This document shows positions 46,101 through 58,229 of a stretch of 64,000 nucleotides of DNA, one piece after another. The notes beneath the pieces were generated by a model. It was given only the letters and a program-made list of their open reading frames with translations. It did not search any database and was not told the origin of the DNA. The first letter of the stretch is position 1, and every line of letters starts with the position of its first letter. The position numbers and the translations under genes were made by a program. The stretch is from Aporrectodea caliginosa (taxonomy: Eukaryota; Annelida; Clitellata; Crassiclitellata; Lumbricidae), in assembly GCA_020284085.1 (NCBI GenBank), contig JACEVL010000769.1, positions 1 to 64,000 of the forward strand. The letters run 5' to 3'.

Positions 46101-49100
46101 GTCTCGAGTGTCACATCAAAGAGAGACCTCAGATTCTGAGAAATATTCGCTATTAAATTTTAGCAATTGGCCTATTATAGTTGTTGATAGAACCAAGAAC
46201 CAAGTCCTGATAGATCTGCTTTTCACACAGACTTCTTAAAACTGAACTTTAAATGAACTTTAAATGTACTTTAATTGAAGATTACGGCTTGGTTTTGATG
46301 CGCCATCGGTTGATGCCTTGTGCATCAGACACCGGCGCAATAGAAGTCACAAATCACAGTTACTTACGATGTCGTTGTCGAGGCAGCTGTCGGGGCAGCT
46401 GTTGGGGATTCAGTTGGAACGTATCCAAGGGTTCGTTGATTGAGAACGTTCAGAAGAGGGTATGCTCCGTTACCACAAGAGGTTCCGGCGAAATCGTCGA
46501 GGTCCAAGTTCCAGGTGATCCAGCCTCCATATCCGTTGTTCTTGATGTAGTCGACCTGTTCAATGACACGCACAACCACACTTGACGGAGGAAGAGAACT
46601 ATCCGGCTCGAGCAGGTTTAAGTTATAAGAGGTAAGTTATTTAGTAAGTAGGCCTAATTAAGTATGTATGTACGCACCTTTGCATGTATGTATGTATGTG
46701 TATGAATGTATGAATGTATGTATGTATGTACGTGTGTGGGCGCGCAAATGTGTGTGTATGCATGTATGTATGTATGTATGTATGTATGTATGTATGTATG
46801 TATGTATGTATGTCTATATGTATGTAGTATGTATGATGCGTGTGTGAGGCGAAAATGTGTGCATGTACGTATGTACATGTATGTATGTATGTATGTATGT
46901 ATGTATGTATGTGTGTGTATGTATGTTTGTATGTATGCATATATGTATGTATGTATGTATGAAATGTATGTACAATATGTACTTATGTATGCATACATAG
47001 CTCTGAACATTTATATAACGTATTTTCCGGACCTGCTATTTAACAGTTCTGATGTGATACAACCTGAACTGACACCGTATAGAAGAGTGAGTGTGCCTAC
47101 CTTGGATTGGAGGCTTTGTGTGTCATCATATCCAACCCACTGGTCACCGTTGTATGCATAGGGAGCATCGTGCTCAGTCGAGTACACGCGAACGGCTCCA
47201 GGGGTGTTCAAAAAGCTGCATATCTGTTATATATAAATAGATCAATATTATCGGGTTCGTTAGTTAAATTGCTCTATAAGTTATCACAAGATGCATAACC
47301 ATTAACTAATATTTTTAGTTATTAGCTAGAAAATTTAAGTAACAAAAGCAGTAACTGTCTTCCGCAATGATTGTCATGAGTAACTGGTTTTAGTAGGTCT
47401 ACTCAAGTCAAATGAACTGCATTGCACGATTAGCAACGTTCTTCATGAGTTTCTTGTAGAACTGTACTAAGACTATTAGTCTAGTACACATTACATAGTT
47501 TGAAAGTAAAATGTCATTGACGCTGTGCATTATTACAGTTCACTTAACTTCTGTCATTAGAGAAAATGTTTGCGAAAAAGTTTGTTAAACAGTTGGAAAA
47601 GTTTAACTAAATATTTCTAGTTTAGTTAACTTATTTACAAAATCAGTTGCCAACTTTTTAGTTAACTCTTTATTTTTTGCTTGGTCATAATGAAGATGAT
47701 TAACATCGACCTCCTACTTTATCCATGTATGCATTAGCGTCGCCACTGGGGGCAAGGGGGCAGCTGCTCCCCAACCCTGGTCAGACTGGGTTCTGAGTTT
47801 CGTGCAAATCCGGTGAGTAAGCTTTTTTTGGGGGGTACCCTATGTGGTGTGTGGTTTGTCATTTTACATTGAAGGTCCTCTTCTCCTCTTCCAAAGTTTG
47901 TTTTCTTTTCAAAGACTAATCACTAACATCAACAGGTGACGGATTGTGCTTTATACAAAGTATACAGAAGAATAGGGAAAAGTCCAATGTTGTTTATCTC
48001 TCCTATTCGCAGTGATGAGTCATGATGGGGTGACCTATTTACACCAGTCACGCAGCCGCATTCCAACAGCTGAGACCCCGCCATATAGGACCTAAGCCTC
48101 GGGCTAGCACGGTCCTTGCACGGGAACCTTAAATGGTGTGGCGTCCATTCGAACGGGCGAGCACTGCCGAGCAGTGATGAAGGATGTAAATCATGTAACC
48201 CGATCAATTCACTGAAAAATGAGCAGGGTCGAGGCCGTATACGGTCACTATAGAAAACACCTGAACATTTAACATTTAGCTAAAAGTCACAGTTGGCTCC
48301 TATCAGCGCTGAAATAATAATAGAACAATTTTGTTCCGATGAGAGCTTAAAATGCTACCATTACACTGTGGAAATTCAAAAAATTTTAACCCCAAGACCC
48401 CTCCCCCTGCTCGGCGCTCCGCGCCTCACCGATCGTCCTTCGGACGCTCATTTGTCTGTCCTCCTATGCCTTGCTCCCCCAACCTTGAAGCTCTGGCGAC
48501 GCCACTGCAAATATGTATGTATGTATGAGCACTTGTTATGAGCGTCGGATCAAGATTTCTACCAGAGGCGCTCCCGACTACAGCGCGGACACGGAATCGG
48601 AGTTTCACGCCGAAGCGCATGAGCAATTGCGAGTGAAGGACTTGCCATTAGGGTCCCTACGCGGCGGCTTGAGGTGGATTGTAACCCGCAACCCTCCGGC
48701 TGCAAGGCACAGAACATACCCCTACACCACCGCGCCCCTTGTTTGGGCTGGCACTGCCAGAGTACGGATGTGTGTGCGTAGTTACTGTTTAAAAATGTCG
48801 AGTAAAGTAGGATAATTTAGGAGTATTGGGAGACCAATAAGGATTTAAATGTATATTTAAAGGATGAAATCGTAATCGTAATCGTAATCTCCAAACTTCT
48901 AAAGCGCCACTCGAAAGTAAGCGCAGGGCACCAGCTTATTCAAGATGCGCTGAAAGGATGAAAGAGAAAGGACAGATCGTATAGAATGTATCAATAGAGT
49001 TCATACAACAGCCAGCGCCCGCTCCAGTTCCCAACATAAAAACAGTCACAGAGGCGGATACTCGAACCCGTGCTTTCGGCGTTACAAGGCAAACGCTATT

Positions 49101-49813
49101 AGATACCCAATCGACTACTATGTCTCGTGCGTATAAAACATCGGTGTGAAACCGGTTTACTGATGTCTAAAGAGAGTGCTTCAGCGTATGTATGTATGGG
49201 GCGCCTCTGAATAGCTATGTAGGCTACTGTAAGAGGTGCTTTATGTATGTCTCAGATACGATACGATACGATACGAGTATTGCACGAGGTATATGCAGAA
49301 GTCATGTGAACGACTTTTTCTAACCTCGTAGTAGGAGAGGAATCCTGCCTCCCTGGTGTAGGTCCCCGCTGTGCATGGTCCACGGACCGCTGCTCCAAGA
49401 CCGTTGTCAGCTGCGTTGGTCAACTGGAAGCAGCGACCGTACGTAGCAGTACCCAGCATCAGCTTTGATTTCGGGGCTCCAAGGCTAACCCAGTAGTTCG
49501 CTGCGAAGTCCTACCAACAGAAGACATCAACTCACATCGACTCTGAAACTGTCCAAGTACTAAACTTCACCACCCGTTTAGTATAGTCTAGAAGGCTACA
49601 GGAATAGTATCTATGTCTGTCTGTCTGTCTGTGTATTGTTCCCTCTAAAGAATATTATAACGTATCTCAATCTCCCTCTAACTTTCTCTCTGTCTCTGTC
49701 TCTGTATAAAGAGTCTGTCTCTGCCTGCCTTGTGTCTGTGTGTGTGTCTCATGTCTGTCTCTGGTCACCTCTCATAGGGAGCATCTCTCTCCGCGAACTC
49801 TCTCTCTCTCTCT

Positions 49814-49847
<34 letters not shown>

Positions 49848-52800
49848 GTTCTCTTTCTCTATTCTCTCTGTCTCTATGGCTCTATCTCCTACTCCCTCTC
49901 GTTGCTCTCTCCTCATGTTCAAATCTTAAATACAGCATACTTACCTGAAGTCAAGGATTTCAATTTTATGGCGCTATAATCTTAACAATTAACTGCCGAT
50001 CCGGTTTGCTTACCTTAGCAGATAATAAATTAACACAGCAGGCACAAAACCATGAGCGTGGCCAGAAAACAATTTCGGAGGGGTTTAAGTTTTCGGGGAA
50101 GGGAGTTTCCATTGGAGATGGTCGCAAAAATGTCTGGTTTTTGGTATTTCGTATGTAAAAGCATATACCTCGTAGTAGGAGAGGAAGGGTTTGAACCCGT
50201 AAACCCCGCCCTGCAAATACGCCCATGCTCCAAAACTGTGCCCGTTGTGTTAATTTATGGAAATAGAACCCTGGTAGGCTATTTACCGCGGTATAGCGGT
50301 TGTAATTTTGCAACTGCTACCGCGATAAATATTGCTCTTTTTCCCCATCATCACGGTAGTACAGCAGGCCTTGCTACCATCTCAACGGCTTTACTGCTAC
50401 TTCGGACACTATTACCGCGGATTTGACCGCGGTTACCGCAGTATTACTGCATTCCATAACCACGTCAGTCTCTAATATGGATTTCCTTCACGTCCCACCT
50501 ATGAGTCTACATGTAGCCTATGACGCTGCTTTGGGGTTGACCATTAGATTATCGCCAAGCCCACGATATAATATTTATAAATAATAATAATAATAATCTT
50601 TTCTCTATTAAGAGCCTGACAAACGCACTGCGCTGTACATTTTACATGTTATGCAATTTAAATCTTAACTACTAACAGCAGACATTTGCAATACACGGCG
50701 CTAATAGCAGCCTATTACTGCATATCCGCCATAACCGCGTCAGGCTCTAATATGGACCTTTCGCTTCTCGTCCCACAGATGTTATCCAATGCGCTATCCA
50801 TCCCCCCTCAACTAAAACAAACATAATCAAATATAAGAAACAGTGCTGGCATAGTACTTACCAAGTTGAGCCATTCCCTGTCCGTTCCCTTTTCTGAGGC
50901 CCGAGCGTAGAGTGGCGAATTGTGGCCAGTCACATTGTCCCAGGCACCGTTGAAGTCATAGGTCATCACGTTGAAGAAGTCCAGATAGCTATGCAAATAT
51001 ATGTCAAATCCATGCAAATGCATGCAAATATATGCAAATAAATGCAAATCTATGCAAATACCTTGCCAGCATGCTAAATGGACCCATACAAGACCCATAT
51101 TTCCATACGATACCGGTATAAAGCCACATGGTTCCCATCAGGGCCGGATTAAGACTTTCGGGGGCCCTAAGCCAAGGGCCAGGTTATGACATCCGGGGGC
51201 CCTAACCGGAAAGCCATGCAAAAAATATTTTTTCAGATTTGGAGAAAACCTTTTTTTTATTACTGTGAAAAATTTATAATTTTTTTTGCTTTTCAGAAGA
51301 AAATTGTCAAATAGGACCTTTGTACCATCTGATTTTATATTTCCTGACATTGTTGGGGGCCCTCAAAACTTTGTGGGGCCCTAAGCCATGGCTTATTTCG
51401 CCTATAGGTTAATCCGGCTCTGTTCCCATGGAGATGCTGACAAATAAATGCAAATATAATATGCCCGCCTCCATTGCGGTCTCCCGAAGTTTTTCCTCAT
51501 GTCAGTCTACATTCGGGGATCTCTCCATTGACTTCCTGTACCCCAGAGCGTTCAGTTCAAAATTCTAACTCTTTTTCGCAACTGTCCAGTCGGGGTAGCT
51601 ATACTTCATATCTCAAGACCCTCTGTGACTCAGTCTCTCCACTCCCTGGTCGATCCGCTATCCACTCGGTCACCAGAGGCCTTCTGGTTGCTCCCCGCTA
51701 AGCCATAGAGTAGAGGACTATCTCGCACCAACGTGTTTATTTTAAGCCTAAACTAAAATAATTGTAGTCTGGGCCTTATGCGTAATTTTGCGTAGACTAT
51801 TTTAATTCTTTATTTAACCATCTCAATGTTCATTTCGCGCTCAAGACAAGGACATCTGTGAATCGGAACTGCTGCGCGGGGCAACTATATAAAACTTTTC
51901 CAGTTCGTTGCACGGAGTGTTCTCGGCAGATTCGAACCCTCAATCGTGGAAAAACAGACCCAGAGCCCTACGGAATACATGCCCAACAAGGCGAATGAGA
52001 AGAAAGTAACTCACTTGGAGAGGGCTGCGACCTCGTATCCAGCGTCGATGGTCCCTTTCCCGGCGGCCACAGCAGCTGTTAGCAAGAGACGCGCCTTACC
52101 CGTGCTGGTCGCCTCTGCTTCGAAGGCTGATCTTATTTCCTGTTATGAAAATACAATACAAGTTCTGCTTTCTGTAATAGTATGTATATATCACAGACCC
52201 CTGAAAAGTACAGGACTGTAGGCGCTCAGCCTCGCGTCTTGGAACATTGGTCCATTCTCAATTTACACTTTTTATAAAGGAGTCCGATTTTGATTAACGT
52301 TTTTCTGTTCTGTTTGACTCGACGACGAGAGGTGCATCTGGGAGAAATATCGACATTAAATTCAGGGTCATTCAAGGTCATTACAAGGTAAAAAAATTAC
52401 ATCTGGCAAACTCAGAGGAAAAATAGGCAGATCTCTGGCAATAATTTATGAAATCCGCTAATTCTCTCTAGTATTCCTCGCTTGTTAAGGACTATCTGTG
52501 GTGTGAAACAAGGCAAGTAAATGTAGGATTATACAAGGTTATTTTAAAGTCAAAAGTTCAATTTCAGAGGAAACTCTGGAGACATGGCCTTAGCTCAGCC
52601 AAATATTGTCATATTTTGATTATTCTTCCACCTGTTTGCTCGAGTCGATAAGGGCTACATTCAAGAAGCCACATTACTAAAAAAAACACTACCACAGTCC
52701 AATGTTATTTCAAGGTCAGAAGGTCAAAATTATGGGGAAAATGCCATAACTCAGCCAAGTAAAATTGTTCCATTTAGGTGTATGCATGTATAATGACAGT

Positions 52801-55800
52801 GATTATGCACATACTGATCTGCAAGAATACTGACCTGTGCGAGTACGGTGAATCGTTGTTTGTCTTCGGGTGGACTTCCTCTGGCTCCTGGGTACTCGAA
52901 ATCCAGATCCAGTCCATCGAAGCCCCACCTCCTCAGGTAGGCTATGGCGCTGTCGATGAACGCCTGGCGGTTGGCGGGAGTTGACATCATCGCTGTCACT
53001 GACTCCATCCCATGGTTCCATCCGCCCACAGCAAGGAGTGTCTTCATTCCTGGATTACTGGCTTTGTGGTTGTTCAGCATTTCGAAGCTGGCGAACAATC
53101 ACATTAGCTTCCTTTAGAATATTATGAGCAACTTTTATACACGGTGCAGGCAGTATATATAGCGGCGTCGCGCCAGTGGATTCACTTGAGAGATCCTGAG
53201 TGGCCGAGTGGTTTGGTAGCCCGCTCTCCACGCCGGCGGCCCGGGTTCGATTCCGGGTCGGTCGGTTTATCAGAGATTAATTTCTCGGATCTTTACTGCG
53301 GGTGGCTCGGTCGCAATATAAACGTGGAGTACGAGGTTGCTTTCAGCCTCCGACACTAATCATCTTCGATATGAAAAAGTGTCGTTAAGCCGAAGTACAG
53401 CAACAGTGGATTCACTATTGTGGTGCGAGGGGTTCGGGCCGCACTGGTGACACCTCCAGAGGGGTGACACCAAAATGACTGCCTGCAAAAGGTTTTTGCA
53501 GGGTTTTAGCAGAATATTATTATTTTTAAATTAGCCCTACCCATAACGGAGGAGGAGGTCCAGTGAGTTATCGCATTGGGGGACACCAACCCTTGTGACA
53601 CTACTGTTTGGCGTTAAGAGAGGATTGAACCCTGTAAAATGGTATCACTAAAACCTCAAACACCATCGCATCACTCCTGTCCTGAAATCACTCCGCTGGC
53701 TTGAAATACCTGAACGAATAGAATATTAAGTTGCCTACACTTATCTATTGCACATTCCAACCCCATTCTTTCTTCTTCTGTTGTTCACGGTCCAACCCCT
53801 TCGCTCAATCCGCTACTCTTCCGCCTTAGCGCTTCTCCCCCTTCTGTCGCCTCATCATTAAAATCTGCAAATCGCTCCATAGCCATAGCTGTTCCGCCTC
53901 TAGTGAGGGTTCCATCTGGAATAAACTCCCACCAATATTACGACAAGTACCTGATCCATCTAACGAACAAATTAAAACCTCACCTGTTGCTATCTCTCCA
54001 CAGGTCTCCACTAAAAACAGAAAATACTGCGCTTTCACAAAACCTACACTGATTCCTACTCTTCCCTTGCGTCTCTCGCCGTTTCAATACTAAACACCAT
54101 CCGATCAGAGCTCCCTAGTGGACCAATCACAAACTTCGTAGATCGATACGTACTTTCCAACTGACCAATCAGCACTTTCTTAAACTGCTACGTACTCTCC
54201 AGCGACCAATCGTATATCGATACTCACTTTCCAACTGACCAATAAGCACTTTCTCAGACCGCAAACATACTCTCCAGCGGACCAATCGTATATCGATACT
54301 TACTTTCCAACGGACCAATCAGCACTTTCTTAGACCGCAAGCATACTCTCCAGCGGACCAATAATATCGATACTTACTTTCCAACGGACCAATCAGTGCT
54401 CTCGTCATTCCACTCATAAGGCTGAATTTGATTGCTGACGATTTTTCCAAAGGAGAAGATGACGTATTCACAGAGCGCACCATTGACGTTCGACATCGTG
54501 AATTTACCGCCATCTGGACGATACTGCGACCAGTTGGAAACGTAGCACACGCGCCCGTAGCCTACCAGAACCAGATAATAAATGTAATTGAGCGGATAAT
54601 TACGATAATAATTAATCATTTGCGAAGTCTGTCGTCTCTATAGATCGTTATTGTAAACTCGTAATATCTAAAGAGTTACTTAAGAGGTTAGCACAGGCAT
54701 TACCCTATTCATGAGGGCTGCGTCAGGTCAGAGTGGCTGTTCAGTGGTCAGATATGGGATAGTAAGACTAGAATCCGCTTGCCAGAAGACGAGAGAGGAG
54801 AGTATGCAGAGAAGCTGTTGTGGCAAAATCTATTCGCCTCAAATTATAAATGTAATAAACAAATTTGAATAGAGCCGCTTCAAGAGGAATTATTCGGAGG
54901 TGCTGTCTACGTTAGCCTGATGATGCCAAAGCTCGTTTACAATTAAGTAAGTAAGTAAGTAAGAATATTCTTTATTTGACTACCAGCAAACGCACAGTAG
55001 CTTACAGAAGCAATAAATAATAAAAACATTTATGCAAAGTTATAATTATAACATTCGCATAATAAAACTTCTTTTTGCAAAGGCATCAATTCTAGGTTCA
55101 TCAAGAAGCAATGCTCAGGCAAGTAGATGAATCGCCAATGGCCGGCTCCGCAAATACCAAGAGAACACTGTACTGAAAAACGATTATCGTTGTACTATCT
55201 ATCAGTATCTTGGTGGCGAGCAGTAGGCCTACTATGAACGCAGTAGCTGGTTAAACTCTTCGGGGGCTTCAGTTTGCAACTGAGCACGTGGGTTGTCGTA
55301 TTAAGCAGAGACACACGACGAATAATTATTATTGCACGAGACAATTCACAGCGTATTTAGCCTACAGAACAGTGAAGTAATCATCATAATTATCGCAACA
55401 GAGTCTGTGACGTTTCTCAAACAACTATCATCGTTTTTCAGTACAGAAACAGTCATATTGTTACCTTTACATAATATGTCGTCCTCCAAAATCAATCAGT
55501 TGAGCGATTTTGCTGGCATTCAAGACATAATATTCTTTATGAATGTATCGTGTTGACAAACCGTCATGGTTACATCGTCGTCGTTAGGCTATCAATTGAA
55601 ATAATTATCAAGAACACGAAAGACAGAAGACATCGATGCTTGATACTCGGTGAGTGTTTGCCCAGCATACTTAGGCGACTGCTTCAGGTAAGCTGTTTAT
55701 TTTACACTTGCGTTTATTTCGCCTATACATAGCCTAAGTGATTGAACCTGCGAAATAAACCAATCCTATGCTGATCGTAACGACTGTGAGTCCAACTGCT

Positions 55801-57343
55801 ACATGTACTGCGCGGTGGTGTATGTGGGGCGCGGTGGTGTACATGGATGTTCGATGCCTTGCAGCCATGGAGGGTTGCGGGTTCGAATCCACCGGCAAGC
55901 CGCCGAGCTGCGATTGCGTAAGTCCTTCGCTCGCAATTGCTCAGGCGCTGAGTTATTTACCCAGCGTGAAAGGCCTCTGATTCAGTGTCCGCTGTGTAAG
56001 TCGCCGACGCTGCCTCTGAGTAGAAATCTTGAATGGGCGCTATAACAAGTGCTCGAAATGAATGAATGAATGTATACATCGTAGTTTTTTAGCCTACGAA
56101 ATTCGGTCAAGGCGATATAATTATATGTTATATAATTATCAGTTGTATGTCCTAGTTTTACATCGAGCCTAACAGATCTCCAATGTAACATTCCCGAGTA
56201 TTTGCAGGAAATGTTTTTGTCGTTTCTTAAACTACAGGGCATACACACAATAGGACATACATATTGTATACGCTGCATTATGCCACTTCAAGCTGTGGCG
56301 TAACGAAGGGTTTCCGCGCCCAGGGGCAAGAGTTGATGACTGCGCCCATTTTTAATTTTCTTATTGACTTTTTTAATCGTTCTTGTCATAGTACTGTGTA
56401 CCACTAAAAGCCAATTTTGCGCCCCCTTGTGCAGCGCCCGGGGGCAGCTACCCCTCTGCCCCCTGCGTTACGCCACTGACTTCAAGCAATGACATGTTTA
56501 AGGCAATAGTTTTGTCGTTATTTAACGTTTTAACGACGAGAATATACTAAAAACGACCGGGAAACCAATACAGCCAGCTGAAAACAACATACCGCCGATA
56601 AAGCATACTCGCTACTCCCTGCGGCCTCGGTTCCATAACCGTGAGCTCCCTATAGGTTTGACAACCTGTTCTCAGAAATGCTTCCTTTGCCAGGATGCTA
56701 CACAAAATACCAACGTTCCCAATATCTGGCTACTTAAGGTCTTCACTGTTCCTCCTGCGACTAACCTTAACCCTTCCTCCCCTGTGTTCCCCTTTGAAAC
56801 ACAAAAATTGCTCGCATTCAATTCTTGGTTTGTTTATTATATTATAGGCTGCTGCCTGTATGTGTTAAGCTTGCCACCTGTACAGTGCTGTGCGTTTACA
56901 AGTGCTTCTCATTAAATAATATTAGGCCTACTTATTACTTAGCTTGTCGATAAAGTGTTAAAAGCCTATGAATAGATTCTGCACAACGGAAAGTAGGCCT
57001 ACGTTGTGCTCTGTACGCGTCTCCACTGTCTTAAAACGTCAACGACATTCTTTCCAATGTGATACTTAACATAACAAAACATAGCATAACATAATAAGAC
57101 ACAGCATGAGTTTAAGTGATTAAGATGACCTACATTCTATGTTATAACCACCGAGAAATTTTCGAATATTTACATTATACACTGCAAGTTAATCAGGAAC
57201 GCCTACTAGCCCATCCTTCCTATAGCTTCATCCCAAAAACTGTGGCACTGTCCACAGAGGACATCACTACCATCAACGTATCTTTCCTTACCGTCGACCG
57301 CGGCTCCGAGTGCAGCCAGAACCAGGCAGAAGGCGAGCCTCAT
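43132..57343 (-). CDS. Chitinase B: secreted GH18 chitinase with Thr-rich linker and CBM14 domain (501 aa, 10 exons)
   Basis: Exons in transcript order: 57343-57292, 54561-54378, 53087-52835, 52139-52015, 50988-50862, 49510-49325, 47223-47101, 46555-46368, 45733-45657, 43322-43132 (TAG). The total is 1506 nt with consistent phases and GT-AG junctions. Signal peptide [17 protein letters not shown]18 barrel with [32 protein letters not shown] (catalytic acid E143), MTYDF, YGRCF, QWVGYDD and GGWITWN. Exons 8-9 encode a Thr/Pro/Ala-rich linker (about 398-438), probably O-glycosylated. Exon 10 encodes a peritrophin-A/CBM14 chitin-binding domain with six cysteines at 442, 456, 462, 472, 485 and 499. 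This is the standard catalytic-linker-CBM14 animal chitinase layout. It is the paralogue of chitinase A. Confidence 0.95.
43446..45159. mobile_element. hAT-like element (1.7 kb) in chitinase B intron 9
   Basis: Perfect 8-bp duplication cccacatg (43438-43445, 45160-45167); ends cagtggcggcgcc / gtgccgccactg inverted. A second hAT-type end (cagtggcgtaaatcatgcag) at 43741 suggests nesting. A 151-codon frame at 44245-44700 has no recognisable transposase motif. A short (AT)n and gacaga array lies at 44755-44835. Confidence 0.85.
45254..45655 (-). repeat. Minisatellite of acccggaagtaccttaatga units abutting the exon 9 donor of chitinase B
   Basis: About 18 degenerate units of 20-30 bp alternating ccggaagtacct and caatgacctaatga. 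On the minus strand the array starts at the exon 9 donor (cag|gtaagttcgggtcattagg) and units read agg-tacttccgggtcattagg. Confidence 0.85.
46655..46990 (+). repeat. TATG array in chitinase B intron 7
   Basis: (TATG)n with cgtg and catg variants, paralogous to 22445-22790. A smaller (TCTG)n lies at 45948-45990 in intron 8. Confidence 0.9.
47732..48507. mobile_element. hAT-like element (776 bp) in chitinase B intron 6
   Basis: Inverted ends cattagcgtcgcca / tggcgacgccactg, extending into gggg-rich arms. Flanking 8-mers catgtatg and caaatatg match at 6 of 8 positions. No ORF with a known domain. Confidence 0.6.
48515..48760 (-). mobile_element. tRNA-headed SINE with agcgcc hairpin tail, minus copy
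   Basis: Minus strand: ggggcgcggtggtgtagggg (A-box region), gccttgcagccggagggttg, cgggttacaatccacc (B box), then gggagcgcctctggtagaaa and a gctcat/catac tail. Sister copy at 55824. Confidence 0.75.
48880..49130 (-). mobile_element. tRNA-headed SINE, fourth family, minus copy
   Basis: Minus strand starts tagtagtcgattgggtatct (A-box-like) with B box cacgggttcgagtatccg. It ends in gagtggcgctttagaagttt followed by gattac units. Similar 3' parts lie at 58405-58600 and, in more degenerate form, at about 61905-62090. Confidence 0.55.
49610..49860 (+). repeat. TCTG/TC array in chitinase B intron 5
   Basis: Paralogous position to the arrays at 24118-25214; (TCTG)n followed by (TC)n. Confidence 0.9.
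50577..50725 (-). mobile_element. ATT-tailed short retroposon in chitinase B intron 5
   Basis: (AAT)n then tctattaagagcctgacaaa, cgcactgcgctgtaca, ending acggcgctaatagcagcct. Same family as 7528. Confidence 0.7.
51139..51421. mobile_element. hAT-like MITE in chitinase B intron 4, 283 bp
   Basis: Flanked by gttcccat on both sides (51131-51138, 51422-51429); ends cagggccggattaag / ttaatccggctct(g). Interior has inverted gggggccctaagcc motifs. Confidence 0.8.
51460..51705 (+). mobile_element. L2/CR1-like LINE fragment in chitinase B intron 4
   Basis: One open stretch reads [19 protein letters not shown] and RGLLVAPR, resembling the segment before the conserved ORF2 C-terminal block. Not present in the corresponding chitinase A intron. 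Confidence 0.5.
53187..53403 (+). mobile_element. tRNA-derived SINE, copy 2, in chitinase B intron 2
   Basis: Flanked by a 13-bp duplication cagtggattcact (53174-53186, 53404-53416). Head gtggccgagtggtttggtag (A box) and gggttcgattccggg (B box); body; tail cgacac...gtgtcgttaagcc. Very similar to the minus copy at 13312. Confidence 0.9.
53640..54035 (+). mobile_element. Old LINE fragment in chitinase B intron 2 (paralogous to 27725-28200)
   Basis: cgctccatagcca(t/a)agctgttcc, ttacgacaagtacctgatcc and neighbouring blocks align with chitinase A intron 2. Decoded broken frames correspond to the AVPPLWNKLPP region of L2/CR1-type ORF2. Confidence 0.7.
54110..54395 (-). repeat. ~75-bp tandem repeat multiplying the exon 2 donor of chitinase B
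   Basis: On the minus strand each unit has gattggtccgttggaaa|gtaagt, then atcgatatacgattggtcc and gctggagagtatg. Copies of the donor-like sequence end in gtaagt (54377, the inferred site, and about 54305), gtgagt (about 54227) and gtacgt (about 54153). The repeat also multiplies inverted CCAAT motifs (attgg). Confidence 0.85.
55824..56072 (+). mobile_element. tRNA-headed SINE with agcgcc hairpin tail, plus copy
   Basis: ggggcgcggtggtgtacatg (A-box region), gccttgcagccatggagggt, cgggttcgaatccaccgg (B box), cctctgagtagaaatcttga, gggcgctataac, ending in gaat repeats. Sister of 48515. Confidence 0.78.
56293..56478. mobile_element. hAT-like MITE in chitinase B intron 1, 186 bp
   Basis: Perfect 8-bp duplication acttcaag (56285-56292, 56479-56486). 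Ends ctgtggcgtaacg / cgttacgccactg inverted. Confidence 0.88.
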
Positions 57344-57545
57344 TCTGTAGCGATGTTGTTTTCAATGTAGATGAACGTGATATGTTCGTGCGATCTCAGT
57401 GCAGCTTTTTCTCGTAAGACGGTTGTCGCTGTCGGAATGTCTCATCGAGAGGACGATACTCGCTTAAATACTCTCCACCTCTGCGTAGAATTACGACACC
57501 CGTGTGTTTGCCAACGGTTGATTGATGATTAAAAGCGGACGATAT
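57344..57545 (-). promoter_or_regulatory. Chitinase B proximal promoter and 5' UTR
   Basis: TATA-like tatttaag at 57470-57463 on the minus strand, 120 bp from the ATG. Nearly collinear with the chitinase A promoter; shared stretches include gaggacgat.ctcgcttaaa and gtgtgtttgccaacggttga (plus-strand reading). Similarity stops after gattaaaagcgga. Confidence 0.7.
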
Positions 57546-57766
57546 ATCAGTTTTAATTGCCGCATAATTAGACTAAGCACCACTCAGTGCTTTATTGATG
57601 AATCACGAATCGTGACGTGAAGAGTACAATAAGTCATGTTGAACTTTACGGTTAGATTAGTCAATAATATTCAAGTCCGTGATCTATGTAAGAGCTCTAC
57701 ATTTAGGAAGCATGATATGTGTGTGATGTTATCTGGGGGCACTAATGTTTCTGCTCGTTCTCTTAA

Positions 57767-58225
57767 CCCTCAGAGGCTAACCTATAAAAAAATCACACAT
57801 TGGATAACCTGGGGTGAATTTTTCACCCCTCACTATTTGAGGCATGTGATATAAAATTAAACCATGTTCGATCAACAATGGTAATTGTACCAAGTTCAAC
57901 ATAAAACTGCAAAACTAGGAAACCTAACTAAAGTCAACTATCAGCACAATCATCGAGTCTACAGTCATCTACACACAAGTAACGCTTTAGCAGCAGATAA
58001 CCGTCGAGACATCTTTCACACAAATAACCAATAAAATGGCCACGGTATGACGTCAGTCAAGTGACCATTCATCCAAAATAAGTAAGACAAAATATATGGA
58101 ATTAAGCAAAAGCCATCTATGAACAGATACTCAAAGGCGCACGGCATAACTCCAAAGCTGTAAAAAAATTCAGCGCAAATACTGACAGCGGGGTGAAAAA
58201 TTCACCCCAGGTTAGCCTCTGAGGG
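57767..58225. mobile_element. piggyBac-like MITE, 459 bp
   Basis: TTAA on both sides (57763-57766, 58226-58229) and perfect inverted ends ccctcagaggctaacct / aggttagcctctgaggg. Subterminal inverted ggggtgaa/ttcacccc. No transposase. It splits a LINE 3' end (57640-57762 and 58230-58325). TTAA targets also occur in Kolobok; the CCC start favours piggyBac. Confidence 0.85.
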
Positions 58226-58229
58226 TTAA

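Larger units (their letters stand above)
54660..57291 (-). other. Chitinase B intron 1
   Basis: Holds a short (aagt)n at 54944, a SINE (55824), a hAT MITE (56293) and otherwise unassigned AT-rich DNA. The sequence next to exon 1 (57140-57285) aligns with chitinase A intron 1 (30303-30450). Confidence 0.6.

Noticed and set aside
52300..52760. Nuclear-receptor response cluster (repeated aaggtca)
   Set aside because: Several half-sites occur in a repeat-like intron stretch, but spacing is irregular and the motif is short.
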